A stretch of DNA of 10,200 nucleotides from Anaerolineales bacterium UBA3001 (GTDB taxonomy: Bacteria > Chloroflexota > Anaerolineae > Anaerolineales > UBA11657), in assembly GCA_002346435.1 (NCBI GenBank), contig DDZT01000130.1, positions 1 to 10,200 on the forward strand. The letters run 5' to 3'. Under the pieces are notes generated by a model. The model did not search any database. It was not told the DNA's origin and saw only the letters and a program-made list of their open reading frames with translations. A program made the position numbers and the translations under genes. Positions 1 to 6,652 of the stretch are shown piece after piece. Numbering within the stretch: position 1 is the first letter of the stretch; each line of letters opens with the position of its first letter.

Positions 1-1
1 C

Positions 2-100
2 CAAACTATTGACCGAGTCAACAATTTAGATTTGGAGGCAACAGCCCAAGCATATCATGATGTAGCATTGAAGATTAATCCAAGTTTGTCCGCTTTATGA
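2..100 (+). CDS. C-terminal end of an unidentified protein (5' part outside window)
   Basis: An open frame enters from the left edge and runs 32 codons to a TGA at 98-100. It ends in the residues LKINPSLSAL. The stop overlaps the start of the downstream sugar kinase as ATGA (97-100), the usual sign of two translationally coupled genes in one operon; no Shine-Dalgarno is visible before that ATG, which fits reinitiation. The visible tail is a mixed charged and hydrophobic helix-like stretch without a motif I recognise. Given the coupling to a PfkB kinase, a sugar- or nucleoside-handling enzyme is a reasonable guess, but this is inference from position only. Confidence 0.7.
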   Translation, partial: QTIDRVNNLDLEATAQAYHDVALKINPSLSAL

Positions 101-1065
101 AGAAGAATGTAGTTTTTGTGTCTAATTCCGTCATAGATATATCAGTACCTATAGCATCGTTCCCCATTGATTCAGGTAAACATCAGAGTACTGTCGAACA
201 ATTAGTTATTACACCAGGTGGCAATGCTACGACTTTGTTCTGTGGAGCTCGCCTAGGTATGCAAATGATAGCCCTTGGCAATTTAGGTAATGATCCTATG
301 GGATCGTTATGGACAAGTAGTCTTGCAGTAGAAGGTATTGATGTTAGTCAGATGATTGTCAGTGCTGACCATCGTACATCAGTGACTATTGTGCCTGCGT
401 CCCCAACTGGTGAACATGTATTTCTTGGTGCTTCTAAGAGCAAGAATAGTGGTCCAGCTAACATACCCGGGAACTGGTCAGAAATCATAGCGAATGCTGG
501 TGCATTGATACTAGATGGTTGGAGCTACAAATCTATGGGTCCTGAGGTTAATGAGGGAGCTATTGAGATAGCCCATGATGCGGACGTACCTGTTTTTTTT
601 GATCCTGGCCCTGAGATTTTAAGCATACCCAGAAGTTGGACAGAAACGATATTATCTAGCAGTAAAGTTGCTTTGCTAACATATGAAGAAGCTGAGCATC
701 TGACTCGAATCAAAGCTAGTCCTGATGTAATGACCAGGGTTATTCGTGATATGGGTGCTGATATAGTTATACTTAAAATGGGCTCGGACGGTATTGTTGG
801 TCGGTCTGATTTAGAGCTAGTTAGACAATCTGGTTTTAATGTGACAGTCTGTGATACTACAGGTGCTGGGGATAGTTTGTTGGCCTCTGTAGTATTCACA
901 TATTTGCATGGATATTCTTTTGAGGAGATGGTCACATTAGCCAATGGCACTGGTGCTGCTTGCGTGCAAAAGTTAGGTGCTGGTGTAAATGCTCCAAGCC
1001 CAGAAGAAATATTGAAGGTGTTAACTAACGCCGGGATCAGCTTTAGTCTAGAGTCTGGAGGCTAA
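97..1065 (+). CDS. PfkB-family (ribokinase-like) sugar or nucleoside kinase
   Basis: Cytoplasmic ATP-dependent kinase of the PfkB/ribokinase family, which transfers phosphate from ATP to a sugar or nucleoside hydroxyl. At 322 residues it has the usual family length. Visible marks are the substrate-side glycine motif G41-G42-N43 followed by an ARLG helix, a central strand ending in FFDPGP, and the second PfkB signature D253-T-T-G-A-G-D259, in which D259 is the expected catalytic base and GAG forms the anion hole. The ATG at 97 overlaps the preceding stop, so translation is probably coupled to the upstream gene; no ribosome binding site is seen. It is clearly paralogous to the convergent kinase at 1069-2040, alignable end to end. 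A T8 run at 593-600 encodes Phe-Phe and could slip. Family assignment is firm; the substrate cannot be named. Confidence 0.93.
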   Translation: MKKNVVFVSNSVIDISVPIASFPIDSGKHQSTVEQLVITPGGNATTLFCGARLGMQMIALGNLGNDPMGSLWTSSLAVEGIDVSQMIVSADHRTSVTIVPASPTGEHVFLGASKSKNSGPANIPGNWSEIIANAGALILDGWSYKSMGPEVNEGAIEIAHDADVPVFFDPGPEILSIPRSWTETILSSSKVALLTYEEAEHLTRIKASPDVMTRVIRDMGADIVILKMGSDGIVGRSDLELVRQSGFNVTVCDTTGAGDSLLASVVFTYLHGYSFEEMVTLANGTGAACVQKLGAGVNAPSPEEILKVLTNAGISFSLESGG

Positions 1066-1068
1066 AGA

Positions 1069-2040
1069 TCAATTATTTGTGTTCGAGTCGCAAGTGATTG
1101 GATGCTTGTCTGATGCAAGCATTTCAATTATTTCGTTTCGCTGTGGCAGTCTTGTGCCGGTACCTAATTTAGAGACTGACGCCGCACCAATGGCATTTGC
1201 AAGTTGACCGATTTGTTTAAGGTTATAGCCAGATAAGAATCCGAACACACATCCAGCTGCAAAAGCATCACCCGCAGCAGCTGTATTTCTCATTGTCACT
1301 GTATATGCTGGTATTTGTACTTCTTCGTTTTGATTGACAAGCAAGCATCCATCTGGACCTAGTTTGATTATTACCTCAGTTAATCCCATATCGAGAAACT
1401 TGTGTGCAGCTGCAATAGGATCGCTGATTTCCAGCCAGCTAGTAGCTTCTTCTTGAGTAGCCAATATCACATCTACATAAGTGATTGTTTGTTCAATATA
1501 TGATCTGTCTGATATAAATGCCGATGGACCCAAATCGAAAAATATGGGTATTTTCTTCTGTTTACCAATCTCTAGACAGTGTAGAACAGTTTGAGGCCCA
1601 AACAAAGCTCCAGGATCTAAGGCATGACCAGCAGTGAATAGCGCATCTGCATTGCTGATTATGTCGAACCAGTTGGATTGATAGGAAACACTTGGTCCAG
1701 TTGGTCTCTTCCATAAGAACACATGATCATCACCCTCAGATACGAGACCAATAGAGATTGATGTTGTGCTACCTGCTTCACTAACGACATGTTCTGTATT
1801 TATATTCTCTCCACGTAAAATTTCAAGCACACGGTTGCCGTAGTAATCTTGCCCTACTGATCCAAGTACAGTTGGCTGGAGTCCTAGTCTGGCTGCAGTT
1901 ATTAGAAAATTACCAGTGCCACCAGCTTCCAGTATGATATCCTCGGCTGTTTGATGTTCTTGTGCATTTATAGGAAGGTGTGATATCGGTACGATGAGGT
2001 CAGCTACCGGATCTCCCAGTGTTACGGTTCTATTTTGCAT
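1069..2040 (-). CDS. Second PfkB-family (ribokinase-like) kinase, variant active site
   Basis: A 323-residue PfkB/ribokinase-family kinase, convergent with and paralogous to the kinase at 97-1065. Shared features include the N-terminal substrate strand, HQ at residues 29-30 in both, the FFD-LGP strand, and the C-terminal GAA-x-x-V-x-KLG segment. The anion-hole motif reads N252-T-A-A-A-G-D258. D258 is the expected catalytic base, and AAGD (rather than GAGD) is also found in classical ribokinase, but the first Asp of the signature is replaced by Asn. The N-terminal glycine motif is G40-G-T-G-N44 instead of GGN, which may shift substrate choice. The two stops are separated by only three bases, without a T-tailed terminator between them. 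The start at 2040 follows a poor ribosome binding site (AAAAAGAC about 4 bases upstream). Function is certain to family level; the substrate is unknown and may differ from the paralogue's. Confidence 0.92.
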   Translation of the reverse strand: MQNRTVTLGDPVADLIVPISHLPINAQEHQTAEDIILEAGGTGNFLITAARLGLQPTVLGSVGQDYYGNRVLEILRGENINTEHVVSEAGSTTSISIGLVSEGDDHVFLWKRPTGPSVSYQSNWFDIISNADALFTAGHALDPGALFGPQTVLHCLEIGKQKKIPIFFDLGPSAFISDRSYIEQTITYVDVILATQEEATSWLEISDPIAAAHKFLDMGLTEVIIKLGPDGCLLVNQNEEVQIPAYTVTMRNTAAAGDAFAAGCVFGFLSGYNLKQIGQLANAIGAASVSKLGTGTRLPQRNEIIEMLASDKHPITCDSNTNN

Positions 2041-2086
2041 AATTGTCTTTTTGAAACAGCGAAATCATTAATGTACGCTTATTTTG

Positions 2087-2111
2087 TATGATATGCGTCA
2101 ATCTTATCATA
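2087..2111. promoter_or_regulatory. Inverted repeat in divergent control region, possible operator
   Basis: TATGATA (2087-2093) and TATCATA (2105-2111) are perfect inverted 7-base arms separated by 11 bases, so their centres lie about 18 bases apart. The spacing is compatible with a dimeric regulator reading neighbouring turns of the helix. The element lies in the 150-base gap between the divergent kinase and lipoprotein genes, and the minus-strand hexamer TTGACG (2101-2096, -35-like) lies inside it. The region is AT-rich, so a short repeat like this could be chance. Confidence 0.25.
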
Positions 2112-2175
2112 TTTGTTATTCTTATAAATGTTAGGTCAAGTAGGTGACTATTGTATTTTCTTCGTCGAGTGTTAT

Positions 2176-2184
2176 TGATATAAT
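2176..2184 (+). promoter_or_regulatory. Extended -10 promoter of the lipoprotein gene, probably leaderless
   Basis: The sequence TGATATAAT is an exact TGn extended -10 element followed by the consensus TATAAT (2179-2184). The lipoprotein ATG begins at 2191, seven bases after the hexamer, where transcription would be expected to start. No Shine-Dalgarno is present in the bases before the ATG. Together these indicate a leaderless mRNA beginning at or within a base or two of the start codon. The -35 region (around 2156-2161, TTTTCT) is weak, which is tolerated with an extended -10. A second, poorer candidate, TATAAA at 2123-2128, lies further upstream. Confidence 0.65.
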
Positions 2185-2190
2185 TCAGAT

Positions 2191-5100
2191 ATGAAAACAT
2201 CATTGTTGTTACCTAAATTATTTGTAGCCACCTGTATTTTGATGCTTGTGGCCTGTAATACAAGTGCGAGTGATACAAAAAATTTGGAAACCAGTCAGTC
2301 TGAAAATATTGATCCTGAAAATGTTGAGTCTGTGCAGATGCCAGAAAAAGAAAACTGGAAAACATTTGAAGACCGGCGTAGTGGCATTACTTTTTCGCAT
2401 CCAGCTGATTGGAAAGTAATTATTGAAGACGATATCGTTATTTTTGAAGCCTTATTTGGACGTCTAATATTGCACAATATAAGTGTGCCGGCAGATGAGC
2501 TACATGTCAATGCTGAAGAGATGTTTGAACAGGATGACAACTATGTTGAAGCCTCACGCACGCAATATAGTAAACCTGACAGGTATATGAGCATTGGAAA
2601 ATTTAAGGATGGTCCTAGTTCTATTGTGCAATTTCTTGTGGCTTATCCAGAGTATGGTCTTATGCATTGGGAATTGATATCTGATCAAGAAGATTATGAC
2701 CCTGAAACTATATATTTTGTAGAAGATATTATAGGTTCTGTCAAATTTACCAATGTTAAAAACCAGGATGGTTTAAGTGTCACTGATTCCGATAGTCAGA
2801 TTGAAAATTTGGATGTAAAGGATGATATATCAGTTCCAGATAGTGGTTTTGTTGGAAAAGAAACTTGGTATACGCCTAGTTTGGATGTGCTTTCAGAACA
2901 TCCAGAAATAGCTTGTTTGAATGAATACTTTAGTATGTTTGTGGATGTCTTTGGTGTATATGTTGTTGCTACTTCTGACGCCCCAATCAATTATGTGGTG
3001 CACACTGCTAATGTGCTGGCGCAATATATAGATAATGATGCGGACGGCATGCCGGATGACTTGGCCGTGCTTGATCATCTTGTTGATAATAAGTTTGTTG
3101 TGCCGGTTTGGAGCGGGGGGGGTTTTTTTGGTGACAGTGATGAAGAGAAATTCTCTGAGAAAATAAGAGGGACCGATTGTGAAGACAGCGTCAGGATGGG
3201 CGCAAGTATGTATTATGACATGGATGAGTGGGCCTTAGGTGGCATGCAACAAGCTGGTACATGGGACACAAATCTTGAGGAAGTTTGGCATGTTATTTCA
3301 AATGGTTGGTATGAATCGTACCCGGGCTATTTTGGTGTCAGTGAGAGAATTCCATCTATGTTAACTGATGCTATGGATGTAGCTCGAGGTGGGAAATTTA
3401 TCTCAATTCCAGAACGTTATCCTGAAAATGCTTGGTATACCTATGATGACGAAAGTTGCCAGTATGATTGTATGGCAGCTGAATATTTTTACTGGGTGCT
3501 AATGGCTAACTTGGATGCGCTTGACCCTGCATTTACTGACAAATGCGAGAGTAGCGAAGATGAATGGTATGTATGTACTCAAGCACAACTAGCTCAGGTG
3601 GATCCGCTAGCCCATAGTCTACTAAATGATTATGATTTCGCACTGCCGACTACAATTCCTGATGGCAATTATTTGCCTAGTGCTAACTACTTGGATAAGG
3701 ATATTATAGAAGATAATCAAATAGACAAGGAAGATGTTGATACTGTGGTTACTTCTAGTAAAGCAGATTGGCATACACCTGATATGGAGATTATTACTGA
3801 GCATCCGGAGATATCTTGTCTCAATGATGTTTTTGGTACATTTATTGATGTGTTTGGTGTATATGTTATAGCTCCTTCTAACATTCCTATAGAGTTTGTG
3901 CTTCATACTGCAAATGTGCTTGCAGAGTATATCGATAATGATGAGGATGGTATGCCTGATGATCAGGCAGTACTCGCTCGAATGATTGATAGTAACTTAG
4001 TTATGCCAGTTTGGACGGAAGAGATTAGAGAAGCATTTTGGCCAAGTGTAAGAGGTACCTACTGCGAAGATAACATTAGAACAAGCGCAAGTATGTATTA
4101 TGGAGGTGACGAATGGGCTTTGGGTGGAATTGAGTCTGCCGGAACATGGGATACAAATCTTGAGGAAGTGTGGCATATTGTTACGGGAGGAGGATGGGCT
4201 ATAGAGTACCCTGAATATTTTGGCTTGTTCGAGTCGAGCAATTCGTTGCTTGGTCAAGCGATGGACAAGGCTCGCGGCGGCAGATTCTCATCAGTTCCAA
4301 CAAAGTATCCAGATAGTGCTTGGTACACTAATGAAGAAGGCGAATACCCCAATCAGTCAAATGAATACTTGTATTGGATAATGATGACTAATCTTGGTGC
4401 GCTTGACCCATCATTGACGAATAAATGTGAGATAAGTAACCCAGAATGGAAAGTATGTACTAAAGAGCAGTTAGCTCAGATAGACCCGCTAGCTCATAGT
4501 TTACTAAATGATTATGATTTTGCACTGCCGACTATAATTCCTAATGGTACATATACACCTAGTAAGAATTATTTGGACAATGAAAGTATTTCATCAGAAC
4601 CTATTCACTCGGTAATACTCAAGGGACAATCATGTGTCGATGAAGATATTCCGCGACACAAAGTGCAGATGACAGATGCTTTAATAGATTGCTTGATTGA
4701 GGCTAGTAAGTCAGAGGACCCTCCAGTTGTGTTATCTGGACAATCTATGGACGAGTCAGTAGTTCGTCAAGTAGAAGAAGCTCTTGATTATGGTGTGGAG
4801 CTATTAGGGTCATGGGGGCCAGTTTATAATGTCCTAGTTGGAATAAATGATCCAGACTCCTTTGTTTTAGCACATCAAATTTGCAGTATTTATCATACAA
4901 ATGGTCATGACTGGTTTGGACATGAACCTCCTGGTGAACCTACCTTAGAAAGGTGTATCGAAAATATTGGAACCACTTTTAGTAATTATGATTGCTGCGG
5001 TGCTGTTCATAATCCACCGGCACCCCTGTCACCAGCCACGCTACAGTCAGTATTGTATAGTGGCTCAGACGTTTCAAGTGCTGAAGGACGTCTACCAATA

Positions 5101-5622
5101 ACTGTTTTGCATGAATATGTACATGTCTTTCAAAATGCACAAACAGTATGGCCTAATGAACTGGATTCGGATGAGAATGGGCGTATACGAGTTTATAATC
5201 ATGGTGCGGTGTGGCTGGAAGAAGGGTCTGCTGAGTTTTTTGCTCAATACTTTGCTGGACAAAAGGGTTGGGGCGATTATCGAGCGAATATGAAAAGAAA
5301 TCTACTCAGCGCTAGGGATGTAAGGAGTCGCTGGGGTTTAAGTTTGCGTGATGTTGTAACTAGAGACGGTCAGGCTAGAGTAAGAGAACTGTGTGATTGT
5401 GGTGGGCAACTGTACTATGAAACCGGCACGTGGGCTGCAGCTTGGTTGGTAAATCGATCGGGGATTGATGAGTTTTTGTTTGATTACTTTCCGCGATTGT
5501 CGTATGACGGTTGGGAAGTAACGTTTAAGAATGTATTTGGTTTGACTATGGATGAGTTTTACGATGAGTTTGATGCATTCTTAGATCAGCCTATTGAACA
5601 ACAAATGGCCATCTTGCCTTAA
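2191..5622 (+). CDS. Large exported lipoprotein: PsbP-like domain, two tandem Cys-rich modules, C-terminal HExxH peptidase-like domain
   Basis: An 1143-residue protein with a lipoprotein signal: K2, a hydrophobic core, and lipobox L19-V-A-C22, so it is probably anchored by lipid on the outer face of a membrane. After an acidic linker, residues about 56-187 resemble the PsbP-like/DUF1795 fold (RSGITFSHPADWKV start). Residues 226-502 and 527-796 are two clearly homologous modules of a family I cannot name. Each has an Asp loop (DNDADGMPDD at 281, DNDEDGMPDD at 582), an LEEVWH motif (E364/H367 and E659/H662), ARGG, a conserved EY-x-YW (E431, E725) and four shared Cys. The C-terminal domain has H974-E-Y-V-H978 and W1008-L-E-E1011-G-S-A-E, the gluzincin/peptidase-MA pattern with H974, H978 and probably E1011 as zinc ligands and E975 as general base. 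A secreted zinc peptidase or wall/matrix-binding enzyme is inferred; the substrate is unknown. It is its own transcription unit, read from a near-leaderless promoter. Confidence 0.9.
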   Translation: MKTSLLLPKLFVATCILMLVACNTSASDTKNLETSQSENIDPENVESVQMPEKENWKTFEDRRSGITFSHPADWKVIIEDDIVIFEALFGRLILHNISVPADELHVNAEEMFEQDDNYVEASRTQYSKPDRYMSIGKFKDGPSSIVQFLVAYPEYGLMHWELISDQEDYDPETIYFVEDIIGSVKFTNVKNQDGLSVTDSDSQIENLDVKDDISVPDSGFVGKETWYTPSLDVLSEHPEIACLNEYFSMFVDVFGVYVVATSDAPINYVVHTANVLAQYIDNDADGMPDDLAVLDHLVDNKFVVPVWSGGGFFGDSDEEKFSEKIRGTDCEDSVRMGASMYYDMDEWALGGMQQAGTWDTNLEEVWHVISNGWYESYPGYFGVSERIPSMLTDAMDVARGGKFISIPERYPENAWYTYDDESCQYDCMAAEYFYWVLMANLDALDPAFTDKCESSEDEWYVCTQAQLAQVDPLAHSLLNDYDFALPTTIPDGNYLPSANYLDKDIIEDNQIDKEDVDTVVTSSKADWHTPDMEIITEHPEISCLNDVFGTFIDVFGVYVIAPSNIPIEFVLHTANVLAEYIDNDEDGMPDDQAVLARMIDSNLVMPVWTEEIREAFWPSVRGTYCEDNIRTSASMYYGGDEWALGGIESAGTWDTNLEEVWHIVTGGGWAIEYPEYFGLFESSNSLLGQAMDKARGGRFSSVPTKYPDSAWYTNEEGEYPNQSNEYLYWIMMTNLGALDPSLTNKCEISNPEWKVCTKEQLAQIDPLAHSLLNDYDFALPTIIPNGTYTPSKNYLDNESISSEPIHSVILKGQSCVDEDIPRHKVQMTDALIDCLIEASKSEDPPVVLSGQSMDESVVRQVEEALDYGVELLGSWGPVYNVLVGINDPDSFVLAHQICSIYHTNGHDWFGHEPPGEPTLERCIENIGTTFSNYDCCGAVHNPPAPLSPATLQSVLYSGSDVSSAEGRLPITVLHEYVHVFQNAQTVWPNELDSDENGRIRVYNHGAVWLEEGSAEFFAQYFAGQKGWGDYRANMKRNLLSARDVRSRWGLSLRDVVTRDGQARVRELCDCGGQLYYETGTWAAAWLVNRSGIDEFLFDYFPRLSYDGWEVTFKNVFGLTMDEFYDEFDAFLDQPIEQQMAILP
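2866..3696 (+). repeat. Tandem module A of the lipoprotein (residues about 226-502)
   Basis: First copy of the duplicated module. Landmarks in order are WYTP, C242, the Asp loop at 281-290, an SGGGFFG insertion coded by a G8T7 tract that copy B lacks, C330, the ASMYY-DEWALGG segment, LEEVWH (362-367), ARGG, the C423-x3-C427 pair, EYFYW (431-435), C452 and C462, and a final DPLAHSLLNDYDFALPT segment. The many paired Cys fit an extracytoplasmic, disulfide-bonded fold. Confidence 0.88.
3115..3129 (+). repeat. G8T7 homopolymer tract inside the lipoprotein gene
   Basis: Eight G followed by seven T lie in frame and encode part of Ser-Gly-Gly-Gly-Phe-Phe-Gly in module A. Runs of this length are known slippage sites in replication and sequencing. 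A gain or loss of one base would frameshift the protein near residue 312, leaving only the PsbP-like domain and the beginning of module A. In this sequence the frame is open (ON). Confidence 0.85.
3769..4578 (+). repeat. Tandem module B of the lipoprotein (residues about 527-796)
   Basis: Second copy of the module, about 885-903 bases downstream of the matching points in copy A. It keeps C543, the Asp loop at 582-591, C625, LEEVWH (657-662), ARGG, NEYLYW (E725), C746 and C756. It lacks the Gly-rich insertion and the C-x3-C pair of copy A, having a Pro/Asn/Ser stretch there instead. The last 60 aligned bases (4483-4542 against 3601-3660) differ at only five positions, all C/T transitions, four of them silent. 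Confidence 0.88.
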
Positions 5623-5647
5623 GAGCTTTACTTCAAATCGAATATTC

Positions 5648-6652
5648 TTATGCTGGCTTGGGACTCAGGAGACTGATTGTTTTGGCAATACCTAGCCAGA
5701 TTAAATAGAGAATGGCTACTACTGCGTAATCAAGTATGGGAATGCGCAGAATTTCATGAATTGTTCCTATTCGTTCTACTGAGCCGTAGGCAATCAACAA
5801 AGCCAGTACATATCCTGATGTGATAAGTGTGCGTATGCGTGGGCTTAGTCCTAGCCCATATAATTGGGTCATTATAAAAACTGCTCCAAATCCAAACCCA
5901 AACATTCTCCAGGCGCTTCCAGTTTGATTAATTGCCACGAGTACTCCATGCGGTATGACTAATATCTCTAAAGTGAGGGTCCACCATCGGTTTATATGCG
6001 CTCGGTTGAAGATCAGGATTGACTGACCAAACAACATAAACATATAGAAGAAACCGGCGAGATGTCCTATCGTTCCTTCAGTGGGGTGATACCAGAAGGT
6101 GTAGATGATGGCCCAAGAAAATAGGTAACCATGGTACTCTCTGATCAACTTGATAAATCGTCGATCAAACCGTATTTTTTTGCCAAAGAACAGGCCTCGA
6201 CGTGGTGCTTCCAGTGCTAGCACTATCATTAGCATAAGTGCTACTGAACCTAAAGCTGTGATCTCGGGCACATCTTGAGCTAGCCCATCGTAATATACCT
6301 GAGTCTGCAAAATATGTAACCCAACGAATACCAGATTGCCAATTAGTAAAGCCCAGTTGTACCAGCGGAGTTCAGAGCGAAATTTGGGTTTATTCTTTCG
6401 TACTATATATATTATGCCCCAGACAAAAATGTTGTGGATGACATATCCTACCCAAGCAGTTAACTGTGACATTACAGTAGGTTCGACTAATCGCCATGGA
6501 TAGGCAAATGCAACTGTGCTTCCCACAATCTGAAAACCAGTAAGGCGCACAGCCGTTACCGCAATGATTGCGGTCAGTATAGCTGATAGTATGGTCCCAT
6601 TTATCACCATACTACTGACATTGTTATTGTTACGTCTGATAGATGAAGTCAT
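5648..6652 (-). CDS. Polytopic membrane protein coupled to IorAB; candidate membrane anchor/electron acceptor
   Basis: A 334-residue integral membrane protein with about ten predicted helices (roughly 15-37, 62-84, 97-117, 131-148, 174-188, 196-215, 223-242, 247-268, 274-291, 305-326). I do not recognise a named family. Histidines in or near helices are H73, H113, H174, H189, H197, H219 and H235, with a striking YHGYLF...WYHP...GHLAGFFY stretch at 173-203 and LEILVIPHG at 228-236. His in facing helices could ligate b-type haem, but no signature proves it. Its ATG overlaps the iorB stop as ATGA (6649-6652), so its synthesis is coupled to the hydroxylase. IorAB enzymes lack their own FAD subunit and must hand electrons to another carrier; this protein is well placed for that. 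An alternative is simple membrane anchoring or substrate transport. It converges on the lipoprotein gene, with 25 bases between the stops and no clear terminator. Confidence 0.88.
   Translation of the reverse strand: MTSSIRRNNNNVSSMVINGTILSAILTAIIAVTAVRLTGFQIVGSTVAFAYPWRLVEPTVMSQLTAWVGYVIHNIFVWGIIYIVRKNKPKFRSELRWYNWALLIGNLVFVGLHILQTQVYYDGLAQDVPEITALGSVALMLMIVLALEAPRRGLFFGKKIRFDRRFIKLIREYHGYLFSWAIIYTFWYHPTEGTIGHLAGFFYMFMLFGQSILIFNRAHINRWWTLTLEILVIPHGVLVAINQTGSAWRMFGFGFGAVFIMTQLYGLGLSPRIRTLITSGYVLALLIAYGSVERIGTIHEILRIPILDYAVVAILYLIWLGIAKTISLLSPKPA

Noticed and set aside
525..950. Minus-strand open frame of 141 codons inside the first kinase gene
   Set aside because: It lies wholly antisense to a clear PfkB coding frame, and its translation shows low-complexity Ser/Thr/Ile/Pro composition with no motif.
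1035..1070. Weak hairpin (CTTTAG/CTAAAG with GAT/ATC flanks) across the stop of kinase 1, as a terminator
   Set aside because: Short stem, 15-base loop and no following T run on either strand. It also lies mostly inside coding sequence.
2866..4578. Possibility that the module duplication is an assembly artefact
   Set aside because: The copies differ at many protein positions, carry distinct insertions and Cys content, and keep one continuous frame, so they are a real diverged duplication.
5111..5293. Plus-strand 60-codon frame overlapping the peptidase domain
   Set aside because: It overlaps the HExxH...EEG coding region in another frame, and its translation has no family resemblance.
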